DNA of 64,000 nt, from NCBI RefSeq assembly GCF_947497915.1, contig NZ_CANMIJ010000001.1:1857611-1921610 (forward strand), read 5' to 3'. The notes under the pieces are model-generated. The model saw only the letters and a program-made list of their open reading frames with translations, made no database searches and was not told the DNA's origin. Made by a program: the position numbers and the translations under genes. This document shows positions 40,532-50,285 of this stretch, piece by piece. How positions within the stretch are numbered: position 1 is the stretch's first letter; the number at the start of each line of letters is the position of its first letter. This stretch comes from an uncultured Erythrobacter sp. (GTDB lineage Bacteria; Pseudomonadota; Alphaproteobacteria; Sphingomonadales; Sphingomonadaceae).

Positions 40532-43219
40532 ATGTCCACCGGCGCACGCCTCGCAGGGCTTCTGCTTCTCACCACATCGCTCAGCTTCCCGGCTATCGCT
40601 CACGCGCAATCTGCCGACGAGCCGCCTGTCGAGACAGCAGCCGATGATCTTGAACAGGATGCAGACGACCTTCAGGAAGAGCCCGAGATTTCCGTCCCCG
40701 GCGGCGGCATCATCGTTACCGGTCGGCGCAATCGCAATCCCGAGCGTAACTCGACGCAGGTTCTCAGCGTTCTTTCCGAAGCCGACATAGCGCGAACAGG
40801 CGAAAGCGACATTGCCGGTGCACTTGGCCGCGTTTCGGGCCTCGCCGTGGTCGGTGATGGCCGCGTATTTGTCCGCGGTCTGGGTGATCGGTACTCGCTC
40901 GCCCTGCTCAACGGCCTTCCCCTTCCAAGCCCTGAGCCGCTGAGCCGTGTTGTCCCGCTCGATATTTTCCCGACCAACGTGGTCGCATCTTCGCTGGTCC
41001 AAAAAACCTATTCCGCGAACTATCCTGGCGAATTTGGCGGCGGCGTTATCAACCTGACGACCAAAGCTGTTCCGGTCGAAGACTTCCTCAGCGTCGGTTT
41101 TTCGATCAGCGGCGACAGTGAGACAACGTTTGAAAACAGCCTGACTTATAGCGGCTCAGACCTAGACTCGTTCGGTTTCGACACCGGACTGCGCGACGTC
41201 CCGACAAATTTGCAATCCTTCCTCGACAGCGGAGAACGCATCGGCACCGTAGACCTCGCCACGTCCGAGGCTATCGCGGGCGAATTGCTGCCAACCGGTC
41301 TCGTCACACTTCTTAAAGAAGGCAATGAGCGTCCCAACTATTCCGGCTCCATCACTGGCGGTGCCTCGATCGAGCTCGGCGAAGACACCTATCTTGGCAT
41401 AATCGCGACCGCTTCGATCAAAAACAGCCTGCGCAACCGCACCGTGATCAGCCAAGGCGGAAGCTCGGATCTATCCGAGCTGTTCCAAGATTTCAGCACC
41501 TTCATCACCGACGAAAACGTGTTGGTGAACGGCCTAATCGGACTGGGTCTCGACATTGGCGAGCATACTATCCGCTGGACCAACCTATACATCCGCGACA
41601 CGCTCAAAACCTCGCGCCTTGAGCAAGGAACCGACATCCTTCCCGGCTTTGACGGGTTCGATTTCCAGACCCAGCAGACTGCATTCTTCGAACGCCAGTT
41701 GATTGATACGCAAATCGTCGCGGAGTTTGATTTCAACCGCTTCGATGTTGATCTGCGAGGCGGCTATGCCCGCACCGATCGCGAAGCGCCGTTCAACACC
41801 ACGGTCAGCTACACCCGCACCAACATTCCCGGCGATCCGTTCGGTGATGAGTTCGTGGCGTATTTCAACCAGCTTTCCGATGCGGGCATCACCACCGTCG
41901 CCTTTGATGACCTGCAGGAAGAGCTTTGGTTCGCCAGCACAGACATATCCTATGAATTGTTCGACAGATTTGAAGTGACTGTGGGTGGTGCCTATTCGGA
42001 CACCATCCGCCGCTCTTCCAGCCGTGAATTCCGCCCGTTTATAACCGGCGATGTATTGGGGGATTCCATCGTTCCGGCGCTCGGCCTGCGCCGTCCGGGT
42101 GACATCATCAACGACGCGACGCTCGATAATTTCAACGTAACTTTGACCGAGGCATCGCCCTTCCCTGTGTTTGACGCAGGGATCGAAACGAAGGCCGGCT
42201 ACGGCCTGTTCCGTTGGCTGCCAATTGACAGCCTGACCGTCGAAGCCGGCGTCCGTTACGAAGAAGCCGCACAGTTCGTGGCGCTTGATCAGTCGATCTT
42301 CAACACGCCAATTGCTGGCGCGACGCCGACGAACAACAACAATGACTACTTCCTGCCCGGCGGCACGATTACATGGGAGCCGCTGGACGACCTGCAACTG
42401 CGCCTTTCCGCTTCGCAAACCATTGCCCGCCCGCAATTCCGCGAGCTGGTTGAACAGACATATTTCGATCCGGAATCAAACCGCCGGTATCGGGGCAACC
42501 CGCTGTTGACTGACAGCGAGCTTCGCAACCTCGAAGCGCGCGCCGAATACTACATGGGCGGTCCAAACCGTGTCAGCATTGCCGGTTTCTACAAAGAAAT
42601 CGACAACCCGATTGAGAACACTCTGATCTCTGCATCGGGCCAGGTTCTGACCAGTTTTGCCAACGCACCGAGCGCAGAATTGTACGGTGCAGAATTCGAT
42701 TTCGTCTATGGCATCGACCTCTACGGTCTCGGCGGCACGTTCTTTGAAACGAAGCAGGTTCTGTTCCTCGCGAACTACACCTATTCACAATCGCAGATCA
42801 AAGTCGGCGCGGCAGATATCGCACCAACTACGTCCAACCCGAACCAGCTTGCCGCGCTTATCTTTGATGATGGCGCACCTTTGGTGGGTCAGTCGGATCA
42901 TGTCGGCAACATCTCCATCGGCATCGAAGACACTGAAAAAACGCAGCAGGCCACCATCCTTCTCAACTATTCCAGCGAGCGCGTGACCCTTCGCGGCGGC
43001 GCGCTGCCGGACGTGGTTGAAGACCCCGGCCTGACCGTCGATTTCGTTGCGCGGACAGAAATTGCCGGCGTCGGCACTCCACTGGAATTCTCATTCGAAG
43101 TGCGCAACATCTTTGGCCGCGACAATTTCGAATTCCAGCAGCTTGGCGCCAACCGGATCGAGATCAACACCTATCAGGTGGGCACCTCGGTTTCGCTGGG
43201 TATTAAAGCCGAATTCTGA
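40532..43219 (+). CDS. TonB-dependent outer-membrane receptor
   Basis: 895 residues from ATG 40532 (TTG 40514 is less likely). A signal peptide (about 1-27) and an acidic stretch precede a plug domain starting VPGGGIIVTGRRNRNPERN, with IAGALGRVSGLAVVGDGRVFVRGLGDRYS. A beta-barrel then ends in a phenylalanine-terminated last strand (GIKAEF), the usual outer-membrane signature. No DUF4880/FecR pair is near. It is coupled to the upstream surface lipoprotein, suggesting uptake of a ligand captured by it. Ligand unknown. Confidence 0.9.
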   Translation: MSTGARLAGLLLLTTSLSFPAIAHAQSADEPPVETAADDLEQDADDLQEEPEISVPGGGIIVTGRRNRNPERNSTQVLSVLSEADIARTGESDIAGALGRVSGLAVVGDGRVFVRGLGDRYSLALLNGLPLPSPEPLSRVVPLDIFPTNVVASSLVQKTYSANYPGEFGGGVINLTTKAVPVEDFLSVGFSISGDSETTFENSLTYSGSDLDSFGFDTGLRDVPTNLQSFLDSGERIGTVDLATSEAIAGELLPTGLVTLLKEGNERPNYSGSITGGASIELGEDTYLGIIATASIKNSLRNRTVISQGGSSDLSELFQDFSTFITDENVLVNGLIGLGLDIGEHTIRWTNLYIRDTLKTSRLEQGTDILPGFDGFDFQTQQTAFFERQLIDTQIVAEFDFNRFDVDLRGGYARTDREAPFNTTVSYTRTNIPGDPFGDEFVAYFNQLSDAGITTVAFDDLQEELWFASTDISYELFDRFEVTVGGAYSDTIRRSSSREFRPFITGDVLGDSIVPALGLRRPGDIINDATLDNFNVTLTEASPFPVFDAGIETKAGYGLFRWLPIDSLTVEAGVRYEEAAQFVALDQSIFNTPIAGATPTNNNNDYFLPGGTITWEPLDDLQLRLSASQTIARPQFRELVEQTYFDPESNRRYRGNPLLTDSELRNLEARAEYYMGGPNRVSIAGFYKEIDNPIENTLISASGQVLTSFANAPSAELYGAEFDFVYGIDLYGLGGTFFETKQVLFLANYTYSQSQIKVGAADIAPTTSNPNQLAALIFDDGAPLVGQSDHVGNISIGIEDTEKTQQATILLNYSSERVTLRGGALPDVVEDPGLTVDFVARTEIAGVGTPLEFSFEVRNIFGRDNFEFQQLGANRIEINTYQVGTSVSLGIKAEF

Positions 43220-43242
43220 TCGAGCCCTCTCCAACACCACTC

Positions 43243-43275
43243 ATGGGCCGCTTCCGAAAGGGGCGGCCCATTTTT
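43243..43275 (+). terminator. Rho-independent terminator after the TonB receptor
   Basis: ATGGGCCGC (43243-43251) pairs with GCGGCCCAT (43263-43271), followed by a run of Ts. Confidence 0.9.
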
Positions 43276-43279
43276 CTCC

Positions 43280-44305
43280 CTAACCATTGATGACAGAAAC
43301 CTTGTCCATCGGTGGCAGCGGCATTCCCATGCCAGTTGGCGCTTTGGGCCGGTATGGTGCTTCGAGTATGCTCAGCTCCTCGTCACTCAGTTCAATGTCG
43401 AGAGCGGCCAAGGCGGCTTCGATATGGTGCGGTTTTGACGCGCCGATAATCGGGGCGGCGACGGCTGGCCGTGTAAAGTGCCACGCAAGCCCGACACTCG
43501 CCATGGACGCGCCGCGTTTCTCCGCAATGTCAGCCAGCGCAGTGATGATCGCCTGATCGGCAGCCTCATCATCCTTATACAGCATTTTTCCCACGCCATC
43601 TGTTTGGCTGCGCACCGTGTCTTCGCCCACGGGCCGCGCCAACCTTCCGCGTGCGAGCGGACTCCAAGGGATCACACCCACGCTCTGATCCGCGCATAGT
43701 GGCAGCATTTCGCGCTCTTCCTCGCGGTAAAGCAGGTTGAGCTGGTTCTGCATCGAAATGAACCGTGTCCACCCATTCGCGCGCGCGACGTCCTGCGCTT
43801 TCGCGAATTGCCATGCATACATCGATGATGCGCCGATATGCAGCGCCTTACCCGCCTTCACGATGTCGTGCAGCGCCTCCATCGTTTCCTCGATCGGCGT
43901 GCGGTCATCCCAGCGGTGAATCTGGAACAGGTCCACATAATCCATATTGAGCCGCGCCAAACTGTCATCAACCGCCTGCATCAAGGCCTTGCGCGAATTG
44001 CCGCCCGAATTCGGCGCCTGCTTCCACGGAAAATACGCCTTGGTCGCGACGACAATCTCGTCCCGCCGCGCCATTTCGTTCAGCAGCTTTCCGGTGATCT
44101 CTTCCGACGTGCCGCCCGCATAGACATTGGCGGTGTCGAAGAAATTGATCCCTGCTTCGAGCGCCGCGCGGAAGAACGGGCGGCTGTCGGCTTCACCCAG
44201 CAGCCAGTCACCATGCCAGCCCTTGGTCGTATCGCCATAGGTCATGCAGCCAAGGCAAAGGCGCGAAACCATCAAGCCGGATAGGCCGAGTGGGGTGAAT
44301 TTCAT
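43280..44305 (-). CDS. Aldo/keto reductase
   Basis: 341-residue NADPH-dependent TIM-barrel oxidoreductase. Catalytic motifs are DTANVYAGGTSEEITGKLL (Asp/Tyr, about 56-74), VATKAYF (Lys) and DLFQIHRWDD (His, about 124-133). The C-terminal GASKPHHIEAALAAL binds the cofactor. Substrate not predictable. Stands alone; a TGACAC/GTGTCA dyad lies about 70 bases upstream. Confidence 0.9.
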   Translation of the reverse strand: MKFTPLGLSGLMVSRLCLGCMTYGDTTKGWHGDWLLGEADSRPFFRAALEAGINFFDTANVYAGGTSEEITGKLLNEMARRDEIVVATKAYFPWKQAPNSGGNSRKALMQAVDDSLARLNMDYVDLFQIHRWDDRTPIEETMEALHDIVKAGKALHIGASSMYAWQFAKAQDVARANGWTRFISMQNQLNLLYREEEREMLPLCADQSVGVIPWSPLARGRLARPVGEDTVRSQTDGVGKMLYKDDEAADQAIITALADIAEKRGASMASVGLAWHFTRPAVAAPIIGASKPHHIEAALAALDIELSDEELSILEAPYRPKAPTGMGMPLPPMDKVSVING

Positions 44306-44373
44306 GTCATTCTCCTTAGCAACTTTGACCCGATTCCCGGGGCAATAGCTTCGCGATAATTTCCAATACTGCT

Positions 44374-44395
44374 TGACACTTTAGGCCATGTGTCA
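44374..44395. promoter_or_regulatory. Dyad upstream of the aldo/keto reductase
   Basis: TGACAC and GTGTCA, 10-base spacer, about 70 bases before the reductase start. Candidate operator. The remaining gap 44396-44620 shows no gene. Confidence 0.35.
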
Positions 44396-44620
44396 TGCGT
44401 TACCTACAGGGTTAAACCAATGATTTACTTGGGAAAGACCCATGTAGGACACAGATGACAACTCTCCAACTCGTCTCGGCACTCTGTTCAGACAATCTAG
44501 ACATTCGCGTTGGCATAAATCGGCGGGTGTAGGAAAGTCATACATGCTTGGAAGGAGGGCGTCTGTTTGCGGCGCGGTTGCGGACGGAGTAGCTCCAGAA
44601 GTGGCGCAAATTTACTCTGT

Positions 44621-45010
44621 TCAAGCGACCTCAGATAATATTGATCTCAAGAATCTGACGCCACAGAGTACAACAAGAGCAACTGGTGTAGCTATGATCT
44701 GGAAAAAGAAGATCGAGAGAACACCTGTTGAGCTGCTAGTCAAATCGACTTGCGATAGCCACATGAAGAACACAACAACCGCAGCGCTTGAAATCCAAAG
44801 GCTGGCGAGACGACTAAAACGATCCGAACTAACGAAACTGACCGCCAGCATTGCGATCTGAGGCACCCCTGAAAAGGCAATCAGAAAAGGTAGCCCGATC
44901 AGCCACTCAACCAGTCCCTCGCTCGATGGAAAACCGAAGCTAACTGATGGTAGCAGACACAATAAGGCTGCAAAGGAGCATCCGTCTCTTTTCGAACCTA
45001 GGTCGATCAT
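44621..45010 (-). CDS. Small membrane protein of unknown function (129 aa)
   Basis: 129 residues with four predicted membrane helices (about 12-26, 33-58, 68-85, 93-118). Composition Ser/Leu/Phe-rich. No family recognised. Convergent to nothing and separate from neighbours; the local base composition is lower in GC. Real gene status is moderately likely because of its membrane-protein-like hydrophobic pattern. Confidence 0.5.
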   Translation of the reverse strand: MIDLGSKRDGCSFAALLCLLPSVSFGFPSSEGLVEWLIGLPFLIAFSGVPQIAMLAVSFVSSDRFSRLASLWISSAAVVVFFMWLSQVDLTSSSTGVLSIFFFQIIATPVALVVLCGVRFLRSILSEVA

Positions 45011-45065
45011 AAGACCTACCTAAGCGCTGCCAGTTGAATTGTCGAACAACCGCCCAAACCGCCGA

Positions 45066-45806
45066 TCAACTCAGCGTAAGCCCTCCATCCACGACCAGCG
45101 TCTGCCCCGTCATGTAAGACGACAGCGGCGATGCGAGGAACAGAGCGGCTCCTGCCATTTCTTCTGGCTGACCAAAGCGCCGCATCGGGATCATCGCCAG
45201 TGCGCCTGCGCTGCGCTCGGGATGCTCGGTTGTCACGGTCGTCATCTTCGTCGGCACGAAACCGGGCGCGATACCGTTTACACGGATACCGTCTTTCGCC
45301 CATGCCTCCCCAAGCGATTTTACCACGCTCGCCGCGCCTGCTTTGGACGCGCCATAGGCCGGATTGCCCTTTGTCGCGTTAAACGCGGCGACCGATGATA
45401 TGACGATCATTGTGCCCTTCTTCTCGGCCAGACCGCCATGAAACGCGCGGGCTACGTCCATTACGGAATTAAGATTGACGTCGATCACATCGTCCCAGCC
45501 TTCGCGGGCAAATTCCTGACGACCGTAACGCACGATGCCTTGGCTCTGAATCAGCACATCGACCGCACCAAGTTTGCCATACAGCGCCGCCGCACCATCG
45601 CGGTCTGTCACATCAAGCTCGACGTAATCGACACCGGTGAAATCGCTGTCCTCCGCCTCAAGATAGTCGCCCGCATCAGGGCGCGTTCCGGTTACGGTGA
45701 CGCTGGCGCCGCGCACGCGCAGGCTTTGCGCGATGGCATTGCCGATCCCGCTGGAGCCGCCAATGACGAGCGCCCGCTTGCCAGTAAAATCGAGTGGATC
45801 GGTCAT
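45066..45806 (-). CDS. Short-chain dehydrogenase/reductase (SDR)
   Basis: 246 residues. Cofactor motif [15 protein letters not shown] (12-26), catalytic Ser in VISSVAAFN and YGASKAG (YxxxK, about 150-156). C-terminal [22 protein letters not shown]. Likely a 3-hydroxyacyl-CoA or ketone dehydrogenase, given the acyl-CoA dehydrogenase 12 bases upstream on the same strand. Specific substrate unknown. Confidence 0.9.
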   Translation of the reverse strand: MTDPLDFTGKRALVIGGSSGIGNAIAQSLRVRGASVTVTGTRPDAGDYLEAEDSDFTGVDYVELDVTDRDGAAALYGKLGAVDVLIQSQGIVRYGRQEFAREGWDDVIDVNLNSVMDVARAFHGGLAEKKGTMIVISSVAAFNATKGNPAYGASKAGAASVVKSLGEAWAKDGIRVNGIAPGFVPTKMTTVTTEHPERSAGALAMIPMRRFGQPEEMAGAALFLASPLSSYMTGQTLVVDGGLTLS

Positions 45807-45818
45807 GCAAATTTCCTG

Positions 45819-46961
45819 TTATATTGAGCGGCTGACGACTTCTTTCATGATTTCGCTGGTGCCGCCATAGATGCGCTGAACGCGCGCGTCGCGCCACAGG
45901 CGGGCGATGGCGTATTCGTTCATATAGCCCGCGCCGCCGTGCAGTTGCAGGCAGGCATCGACCATCTCCCACTGCATTTCGGTGTGCCACAGCTTCGCAG
46001 CGCTGGCCTCATCCGTGGTCAGTTCGCCGCGCAAATGACGGGCGATTGCCCAGTCGAGATGCGCCCAGCCGACTTGCAGTTTTGCTTTCAGATCGGCGAG
46101 CGTGAATTTGGTATTCTGGAACTCGAACACGGTCGTGCCGAATGCCTTGCGGTCTTTGGTGAACTTCACCGCCTCATCAAACGCGCGCTGCGCGCCGCCT
46201 TGCGCGGATACCGCGATGCTTAGGCGCTCCTGCGGAAGCTCTTCCATCAGATGCACAAAGCCGCGCCCTTCCCCGCCCAGAATATTGGTTTTGGGCACGC
46301 GGACATCCTGAAAAAACAGCTCGGACGTGTCGGCGCTATGCTGCCCAATCTTGTCGAGGTTGCGGCCTTTTTCAAAGCCTTCCGTGCCCGCATCGACCAG
46401 CACCAGAGAGGTGCCCTTTGCGCCCGCCGCCGGATCGGTCTTGGCTACAACGATCACAACATCGGCATTCTGCCCGTTGGTGATGTAGGTTTTGGAGCCG
46501 TTGATGACGAGGTGATTGCCGTCGGCCACCGCTGTGGTGCGAATGCCCTGCAAATCGCTGCCGGTGCCCGGTTCGGTCATGGCGATGGCGGTGATGATAT
46601 CGCCGGACACCATGCCCGGCAGGTATTTGGCCTTTTGCTCTTCGCTACCGAGCCGCTCGAAATAATTGACAGTGATGTCATTTTGCAGCGTGAAACCGGC
46701 GGAGCTACCCAGATAGGCAAGCTCTTCCGCCAGCACGCAGTTGAACCCGAAATCGAGGCCGAGGCCGCCATTTTCTTCGGCAACGGTGGGGCACAGCATG
46801 CCCGCCTCGCCCAGCGCCTTCCACGCCTTTTTCGGGACGATGCCCTCTTCCTCATGGCTGTCGAGGTATGGCTCCATGTGCTCGGCCAGCACTTTGCGAA
46901 CAGTGTCGCGAAACGCCTCGTGGTCTTCGTTATAGGCGCTGCGGTGGGTTACATTGAGCAT
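45819..46961 (-). CDS. Acyl-CoA dehydrogenase
   Basis: 380-residue FAD flavoprotein of the ACAD fold. FAD/substrate motifs are AIAMTEPGTGSDLQGI (about 128-143), YITNGQNADVVIVVAKTD and the C-terminal LQLHGGAGYMNEYAIARLWRDAR and IYGGTSEIMKEVV. Oxidises the alpha-beta bond of an acyl-CoA. It forms a pair with the SDR gene, suggesting fatty acid or branched-chain breakdown. A strong dyad lies just before the start codon. Confidence 0.92.
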   Translation of the reverse strand: MLNVTHRSAYNEDHEAFRDTVRKVLAEHMEPYLDSHEEEGIVPKKAWKALGEAGMLCPTVAEENGGLGLDFGFNCVLAEELAYLGSSAGFTLQNDITVNYFERLGSEEQKAKYLPGMVSGDIITAIAMTEPGTGSDLQGIRTTAVADGNHLVINGSKTYITNGQNADVVIVVAKTDPAAGAKGTSLVLVDAGTEGFEKGRNLDKIGQHSADTSELFFQDVRVPKTNILGGEGRGFVHLMEELPQERLSIAVSAQGGAQRAFDEAVKFTKDRKAFGTTVFEFQNTKFTLADLKAKLQVGWAHLDWAIARHLRGELTTDEASAAKLWHTEMQWEMVDACLQLHGGAGYMNEYAIARLWRDARVQRIYGGTSEIMKEVVSRSI

Positions 46962-46973
46962 TCAGGTTCTCTC

Positions 46974-46999
46974 TTCCAGAATTGGGTTTTATTCTGGAA
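46974..46999. promoter_or_regulatory. 9-bp dyad upstream of the acyl-CoA dehydrogenase
   Basis: TTCCAGAAT and ATTCTGGAA, perfect arms around 8 bases, 13 bases before the start. It has the size of a TetR/FadR-like operator and could repress the acyl-CoA dehydrogenase-SDR operon. No regulator gene is near. Confidence 0.5.
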
Positions 47000-47127
47000 C
47001 CGAATGAAGCGCGGTAGGAGCCTGCGGTCAAGCGCGAAAGGTGCAAGTGAGCACAAGGGCCGCGATTGCAGACATCCCGCTTACGACCCAGTTGCAGTCA
47101 TTAGTCATAACTTGCTATTTAAACCCC

Positions 47128-47427
47128 ATGTGGCTCCCGCTAATCATGTTCGTAACGACCGCGGTGGCGGGAGGAGTGAGCTATTTCGCATGCGGGAAAG
47201 CAGCCTGTGCCATCGCTCGAATGGCAGCATTTCTTGCCTGTCTTTTCGTTCCATTCATAGTCTACACTATCTGGTTCGCGCTTCTTCCGAGTGACGGCGA
47301 CGACTTTTGGGTTTGGTGGATGACCGGTCTGGTAATGCTTTCGCCAGTATTTGCTGCGTGGATGGTTGGCACGCTGTGCGGTGCTCTGCTTGCTGCAAAA
47401 GCCAAATCAGTTTCACAATGGCAATAA
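47128..47427 (+). CDS. Small membrane protein of unknown function (99 aa)
   Basis: 99 residues from ATG 47128 with three predicted helices (MWLPLIMFVTTAVAGGVSYFA, AAFLACLFVPFIVYTIWFAL, WMTGLVMLSPVFAAWMVGTLCG). A longer frame starts at 47041. No family recognised. Isolated between a dehydrogenase and a reductase. Confidence 0.5.
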   Translation: MWLPLIMFVTTAVAGGVSYFACGKAACAIARMAAFLACLFVPFIVYTIWFALLPSDGDDFWVWWMTGLVMLSPVFAAWMVGTLCGALLAAKAKSVSQWQ

Positions 47428-47522
47428 CGGAAGTGGAAGCGGGAAATCCCCGCTTTCCGCCCCAAAATCGGCAATTCTGGCTGGCAGGCTATCTCTCCAA
47501 TAACTGACGCAGCAGTTTCGCT

Positions 47523-48350
47523 TTATCCCACAAACGCGCGTTCGATCACGAACTGGCCCGGCTTGTTATTGGCGCCTTCTTCGAACCCGCGATTTTCCAG
47601 ATCAGCGGCATGATCTTTGATCATCGCCATACTGCCGCACAGCATCACGCGGTCATTCTCAGTATCGAATTTCTGCGGGCCTTTGCTGTCTTTGAACAGA
47701 TCGCCATTGTCGATCAGCGTCTGGATTCGGCCTGTGTTGCGAAACTCTTCGCGGGTCACAGTCGGCACGTAAATCATGCGAGCGCGGTCTTCGTCTTCAA
47801 GCAGCGGATCGCCTTCGAGCTTGCTTTCCAGCAGCTCGCGATATGCCAATTCGTTTGCGTGACGCACCGAATGCACGACAATCACCTCGTCATACATTCC
47901 GTAGACCTCGGGATCCCGCACCAGGCTCATAAACGGCGCAAGGCCCGTGCCGGTGGACAGCATAAACAGGCGTTTGCCCGGCAGCAGCGCATCGGTGACA
48001 AGTGTGCCAGTTGGCTTTTTGCCGAGATAGATCGGATCGCCAACTTTGATATGCTGAAGCCGCGAGGTCAGCGGGCCGTCCTGTACCTTGATCGAGAGGA
48101 ATTCGATTTCCTCGTCATAGCTAGGCGAGGCCATGGAGTAAGCGCGCAGCAGCGGCTTTCCATTGTCACCCGGCAGGCCGATCATCACAAATTCACCCGA
48201 GCGGAAACGAAAGCTTGGCGGGCGCGTGATCTTCAGCGTGAAGAGGCTGTCGGTCCAATGGTGGACATAGGTGACGGTCTCAACTGAAAGCGCGCCGCTT
48301 TCGTTGAATTGATCGCGATCGGTGATCGGTTGAGTGGATGCGTCGGTCAA
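47523..48350 (-). CDS. fpr: Ferredoxin-NADP+ reductase
   Basis: 275-residue FAD/NADPH enzyme. FAD motif LLRAYSMASPSYDEEIEF (about 66-83) and NADP-binding MLSTGTGLAPFMSLVRD (about 129-145). C-terminal FVIERAFVG with the aromatic/AFVG end of bacterial subclass I/II FNRs. Electron transfer between NADPH and ferredoxin or flavodoxin, often for iron-sulfur repair or stress defence. Confidence 0.92.
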   Translation of the reverse strand: MTDASTQPITDRDQFNESGALSVETVTYVHHWTDSLFTLKITRPPSFRFRSGEFVMIGLPGDNGKPLLRAYSMASPSYDEEIEFLSIKVQDGPLTSRLQHIKVGDPIYLGKKPTGTLVTDALLPGKRLFMLSTGTGLAPFMSLVRDPEVYGMYDEVIVVHSVRHANELAYRELLESKLEGDPLLEDEDRARMIYVPTVTREEFRNTGRIQTLIDNGDLFKDSKGPQKFDTENDRVMLCGSMAMIKDHAADLENRGFEEGANNKPGQFVIERAFVG

Positions 48351-48471
48351 AACTTAGGCCTCAAATAACAAAAACGCCGCAACTGCGCGCGGCTTGATTG
48401 AAGGCGCAAATGAACGTTTCGAGGCGCGCCTTCAAGGTAGTTTAGCGATATCGGGTGAAAGCGGCGCTTGG

Positions 48472-49179
48472 TCAGCCCTCGCTATCTTGCCCAGAGCCAA
48501 GGGCCGTAAGCACGGCATCGACCTGTCCATAGACATCGTCAATCGAAGCAGGATCGGATGGCGGAACCGGCGCATCGACAGGCCACATCGCAATTAGAGC
48601 ATTAATTTCGGCCCGAACCATTTCGGAGTTCGGCGTAGCCAGATCATCCGCCAATTGGCGCGCGACCATCGCAAAGCCCCAAGCGTCCTGATATTCGCCG
48701 ACATCGGTAACCGCGCCATCGGACACACCAACGGCATATTCATCGCGGATCATATTCATCAGATAACGGATCAAGCCCACAGGTTCTCCGCCGGCTGCTG
48801 TGCGCATTTCGGCAAGGTTGGCTTGGGCGGCGGCCAATTGCGGCTCGATTTCGCTGGCAGGACGCCCTTCTTCAAGCGCTTTAGAAACTGCTTCGAACAG
48901 CGCAGGATCAAACCCGATCGCGTCCAGCCCTTCGCGTTCGACGGCGTAGCTTTCCGAAACCGGATGCAGCAAGTGAGGCCCACCTGCGACGCTTTCACCT
49001 GCACGGTAAAGCGCAATACCCGCCTCGACGTGCCCCGCCATAAAGGCAAGGCGCTGAGGCAAGGTTGGCTCTACTGCATCTGCGCAGGCTTCCTCGACCT
49101 CGTCAGCCTGAGGCGTGCAGCCCGCAAGCACGGGGCTTATGGCGATTAGCGCCGATGCGAGGATGCCGCGCAATTTCAC
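48472..49179 (-). CDS. Lipoprotein of unknown function next to the iron transporter
   Basis: 235 residues with lipobox ASALIAISPVLAGC, Cys21, and a helical mature part. Conserved-looking stretches: RLAFMAGHVEAGIALYRAGE (histidine near 50), GPHLLHPVSESYAVER. It follows the iron-binding protein gene by 3 bases and is probably in its operon, so a helper role in iron uptake is possible. Family not recognised. Confidence 0.7.
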   Translation of the reverse strand: MKLRGILASALIAISPVLAGCTPQADEVEEACADAVEPTLPQRLAFMAGHVEAGIALYRAGESVAGGPHLLHPVSESYAVEREGLDAIGFDPALFEAVSKALEEGRPASEIEPQLAAAQANLAEMRTAAGGEPVGLIRYLMNMIRDEYAVGVSDGAVTDVGEYQDAWGFAMVARQLADDLATPNSEMVRAEINALIAMWPVDAPVPPSDPASIDDVYGQVDAVLTALGSGQDSEG

Positions 49180-49182
49180 CGG

Positions 49183-50226
49183 TCAGTTCCAGCCAGCGCG
49201 GTCAAATATCTGTACAGCCTGCGCTTGATTGCTACCAATCTGCGCCGCGTTGAGCGTGTCCGGCTTGAACGGGCCCAACGCTTCGACAGCAGAATTGGCG
49301 TCGAGGCCATCAACAGCAGGGTATTCGTTGTTGCCGTCGGCAAAATAACGCTGCGCGCTTTCCGAGGTCAGATATTCGAGGAAAGCGATCGCGTTCGCTT
49401 CATTCGGTGCACCTTTCACAAGTCCCGCTCCGCTCACATTGATGTGGGTGCCATTGCCATCCTGATCCGGGAAGATAACGCCAAGCTTGTCGAACAAAGC
49501 CTTTTGCTCATCATCGCCGCCAGCAAACCGCGCGAGGTAATAGGTGTTCACCACGGCAATCCGGCATTCGCCCGCCGCGACGCTTTCAATCTGGGCCGTG
49601 TCATTACCCTGCGGATCGCGCGCAAAGTTTGCGACAACGCCGGTCGCCCATGCCTCGGCAGCGTCCGCGCCATCATTGGCGATGATGCTGGAAAGCAGCG
49701 AGATATTGTAGATGTTCGACGAGGAACGGATGCAGATATCGCCGCGATACGCCGGATCGGCGAGATCGGCATAATTTTCGAGGCCAGCGGGTTCGCCTTG
49801 CGCTTTGTCGTAAATAATTACGCGAGCGCGGGTCGACAGACCAAACCACAGACCGTCTGGATGGCGCAGATAGGCAGGCAGACGCTCGGCAAGAACTTCG
49901 CTGTTCACAGGGGCCAGAACGCCTGCTTCTTCGGCACGCCATAGGCGGCCCGCATCAACGGTGATCAGCAAATCGGCCTGCGTAAATTCACTCTCGCTCT
50001 GGATACGTTCGATCAGGGCATCGGCATCGGCTTCGATCAGGTTGACCTTCACGCCGGTCTGCTCGGTGAAATCCTCATACAGCGCCAGATCGGTGTCATA
50101 ATGGCGCGAGGAATACAGGTTCACTTCGCCCGACAAGCCCTCGGCTCTAGTCACGCCCTCTTCCGCAGATGGCGCACAAGCGGTGACCGCCAAGGCCAGA
50201 AACCCGCCGAGAATACCCTTTTTCAT
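49183..50226 (-). CDS. fbpA: Ferric iron ABC transporter substrate-binding protein
   Basis: 347 residues, lipoprotein signal with Cys17 (ALAVTAC). The family motifs are NLYSSRHYDTDLALYEDFTEQTGVKVNLIE (about 36-65) and ALIERIQSE; the tyrosine pair typical of FbpA/FutA iron ligands appears as NTYYLARFAG (about 230-239). It delivers Fe3+ to the permease encoded nearby on the opposite strand. A Fur-like box precedes it. Confidence 0.9.
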   Translation of the reverse strand: MKKGILGGFLALAVTACAPSAEEGVTRAEGLSGEVNLYSSRHYDTDLALYEDFTEQTGVKVNLIEADADALIERIQSESEFTQADLLITVDAGRLWRAEEAGVLAPVNSEVLAERLPAYLRHPDGLWFGLSTRARVIIYDKAQGEPAGLENYADLADPAYRGDICIRSSSNIYNISLLSSIIANDGADAAEAWATGVVANFARDPQGNDTAQIESVAAGECRIAVVNTYYLARFAGGDDEQKALFDKLGVIFPDQDGNGTHINVSGAGLVKGAPNEANAIAFLEYLTSESAQRYFADGNNEYPAVDGLDANSAVEALGPFKPDTLNAAQIGSNQAQAVQIFDRAGWN

Positions 50227-50249
50227 ATCGAATCCCTAAATCAGTTCTT

Positions 50250-50268
50250 GCGAGTGATTATCATTAGT
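50250..50268 (-). promoter_or_regulatory. Fur-like box upstream of fbpA
   Basis: Minus strand ACTAATGATAATCACTCGC, sharing TAATGATAATCA with the E. coli Fur consensus. It lies 24 bases before the fbpA start. Confidence 0.65.
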
Positions 50269-50285
50269 GGGATTCGGCGCAAGTA

